This document shows positions 63,443-64,000 of a stretch of DNA of 64,000 bases, one piece after another. A model generated the notes under the pieces. It was not told the origin of the DNA. It searched no databases and was given only the letters and a program-made list of their open reading frames with translations. Within the stretch, counting starts at the first letter, position 1; every line of letters starts with the position of its first letter. Source of the stretch: Mitsuaria chitosanitabida ATCC BAA-476 = NBRC 102408 (lineage in GTDB: Bacteria > Pseudomonadota > Gammaproteobacteria > Burkholderiales > Burkholderiaceae_C); the NCBI RefSeq assembly GCF_001598255.1, contig NZ_BCYP01000016.1, forward strand, positions 108,615 to 172,614. The letters run 5' to 3'. The position numbers were made by a program, and so were the translations under genes.

Positions 63443-63818
63443 TTAACCTCCTTGGCACAGCCACTTCGCCAGTGAATGACCTTCCAAAGGTATCGACCGA
63501 ACTAGAACAGTGTACTCCATGAGAATCTCTGATTGCGACCACCGGCACACCTTGTCGAATCGTCACTCCGTCGACAACAACAAAATGCGAAAATGACCTA
63601 CTGTCGCTGGCGATACGAACAATCACAGGAACCCCGTCGGACGTAAATCTAGCAATATCTTGAACCGACTTGCCGGCGCACGCGTTCGCAGGAATATCCA
63701 AAAACTTCAAAGCGCTAGCGACGTCGCTGAGATAGCAACCCTCCAAAGAGGGACAATCGACCAACTCACTCCCACTTCCAAACAAATCTATCAGTTCTAT
63801 ATGAATGAACCTCTTCAA
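63402..63818 (-). CDS. Papain/C39-like cysteine-protease-fold protein, possibly a toxin domain
   Basis: Up to 138 codons (TTG at 63818). A later TTG at 63764, after GGAAGTGGGAG, directly follows the upstream stop and may be the true start. The pattern is a Cys (LEGCYLSDVASALKFL, Cys28), then PVIVRIASDSRSFSHFVVVDGV (His78) and VVAIRDSHGVH (Asp98), the Cys-His-Asp order and spacing of papain-like C39 or toxin peptidases. No full catalytic proof. The ORF may also be the broken C-terminal end of a larger protein. Confidence 0.6.
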   Translation of the reverse strand: MKRFIHIELIDLFGSGSELVDCPSLEGCYLSDVASALKFLDIPANACAGKSVQDIARFTSDGVPVIVRIASDSRSFSHFVVVDGVTIRQGVPVVAIRDSHGVHCSSSVDTFGRSFTGEVAVPRRLSEAGLVNLESSIS

Positions 63819-64000
63819 ATTGATGAGACAACACGAATTGGCGCGGACTCACCAAAGCAAGATTGAAGAGAAAGTCATGCACATCACGTACAGATTCATC
63901 CAAATCATCAATATTCAATCTAAACACCAACACATACCGACTCAAAAACAGATTCTTCGGGAAATCTTCGGCACTCACCTCTTTGAGCGATCCACGATCT
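63766..64000 (-). CDS. C-terminal part of a gene running off the right edge
   Basis: The frame stays open to the window edge on the minus strand and ends ...EEVHSYRTDRFVWKWE. About 78 residues are visible. A GTG at 63978 could start it, but the reading frame continues beyond. AT-rich, mostly hydrophilic, with VFRLNIDDLDESVRDVHDFLFNLALV as a helical core. Its stop overlaps the papain-like frame, as expected for a cotranscribed gene or for a frameshift. Confidence 0.5.
   Translation of the reverse strand, partial: DRGSLKEVSAEDFPKNLFLSRYVLVFRLNIDDLDESVRDVHDFLFNLALVSPRQFVLSHQFEEVHSYRTDRFVWKWE

Overview
The window is high-GC DNA (roughly 68-70% by eye) with long overlapping operons. Its genes look like those of a free-living betaproteobacterium of the order Burkholderiales, probably the Roseateles/Mitsuaria/Rubrivivax group. 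The evidence is a protocatechuate 4,5-cleavage (lig/pmd) operon with a Bug-type receptor, an alcaligin-type siderophore operon like that of Bordetella, a PEP-CTERM protein behind a sigma-54 promoter, and a FliA (sigma-28) promoter. I found no rRNA, tRNA, CRISPR array or insertion sequence.

Layout. 1-1085: a DUF1778/GNAT toxin-antitoxin pair. 1110-9087: a LysR regulator and a divergent protocatechuate meta-cleavage operon (binding protein, ligK, Bug receptor, DUF1932 dehydrogenase, ligI, ligA, ligB, ligC). 9307-14385: an EmrAB-type tripartite efflux operon led by a MarR repressor with a clear operator. 14673-16556: an ABC exporter. 16637-27669: signalling genes, namely an OmpR-type regulator, a receiver with a hybrid kinase, a soluble HisKA_3 kinase with a NarL regulator, two membrane proteins, a GGDEF-EAL protein and a chemoreceptor. 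27816-32863: thyA and folA separated by accessory genes (a toxin-antitoxin-like pair, LysR with cupin and CMD proteins, a monooxygenase). 32958-37114: small envelope or unknown genes, including a 509-aa orphan behind a FliA promoter and the PEP-CTERM protein.

37360-48758 is a TetR-associated island. One arm encodes a TonB-dependent receptor and a dipeptide epimerase. The other encodes a serine hydrolase of the beta-lactamase/D-aminopeptidase fold, a GPH-type permease, an MlrC-type M81 metallopeptidase, an alpha-oxoamine synthase-like PLP enzyme, RidA and a D-amino-acid-dehydrogenase-like flavoenzyme. I read it as a candidate system for taking up and degrading peptides that contain D-amino acids. 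The assignment is inferred from gene content.

49103-50128 is truD. 50300-62074 is an iron cluster: FecI, FecR, TonB receptor, a second ECF sigma factor, then alcA, an alcS-like exporter, alcB, alcC, an FhuF/AlcD-like reductase and an AlcE-like Rieske protein. The last 1.6 kb (62.4-64.0 kb) is visibly more AT-rich. It holds overlapping minus-strand genes, two of them tandem paralogues and one resembling a papain-like/C39 cysteine-protease fold, and looks like the edge of a horizontally acquired toxin/immunity island that continues past the window.

Convergent gene ends at 9.1, 16.6 and 23.9 kb carry the same palindromic REP-like repeat family.
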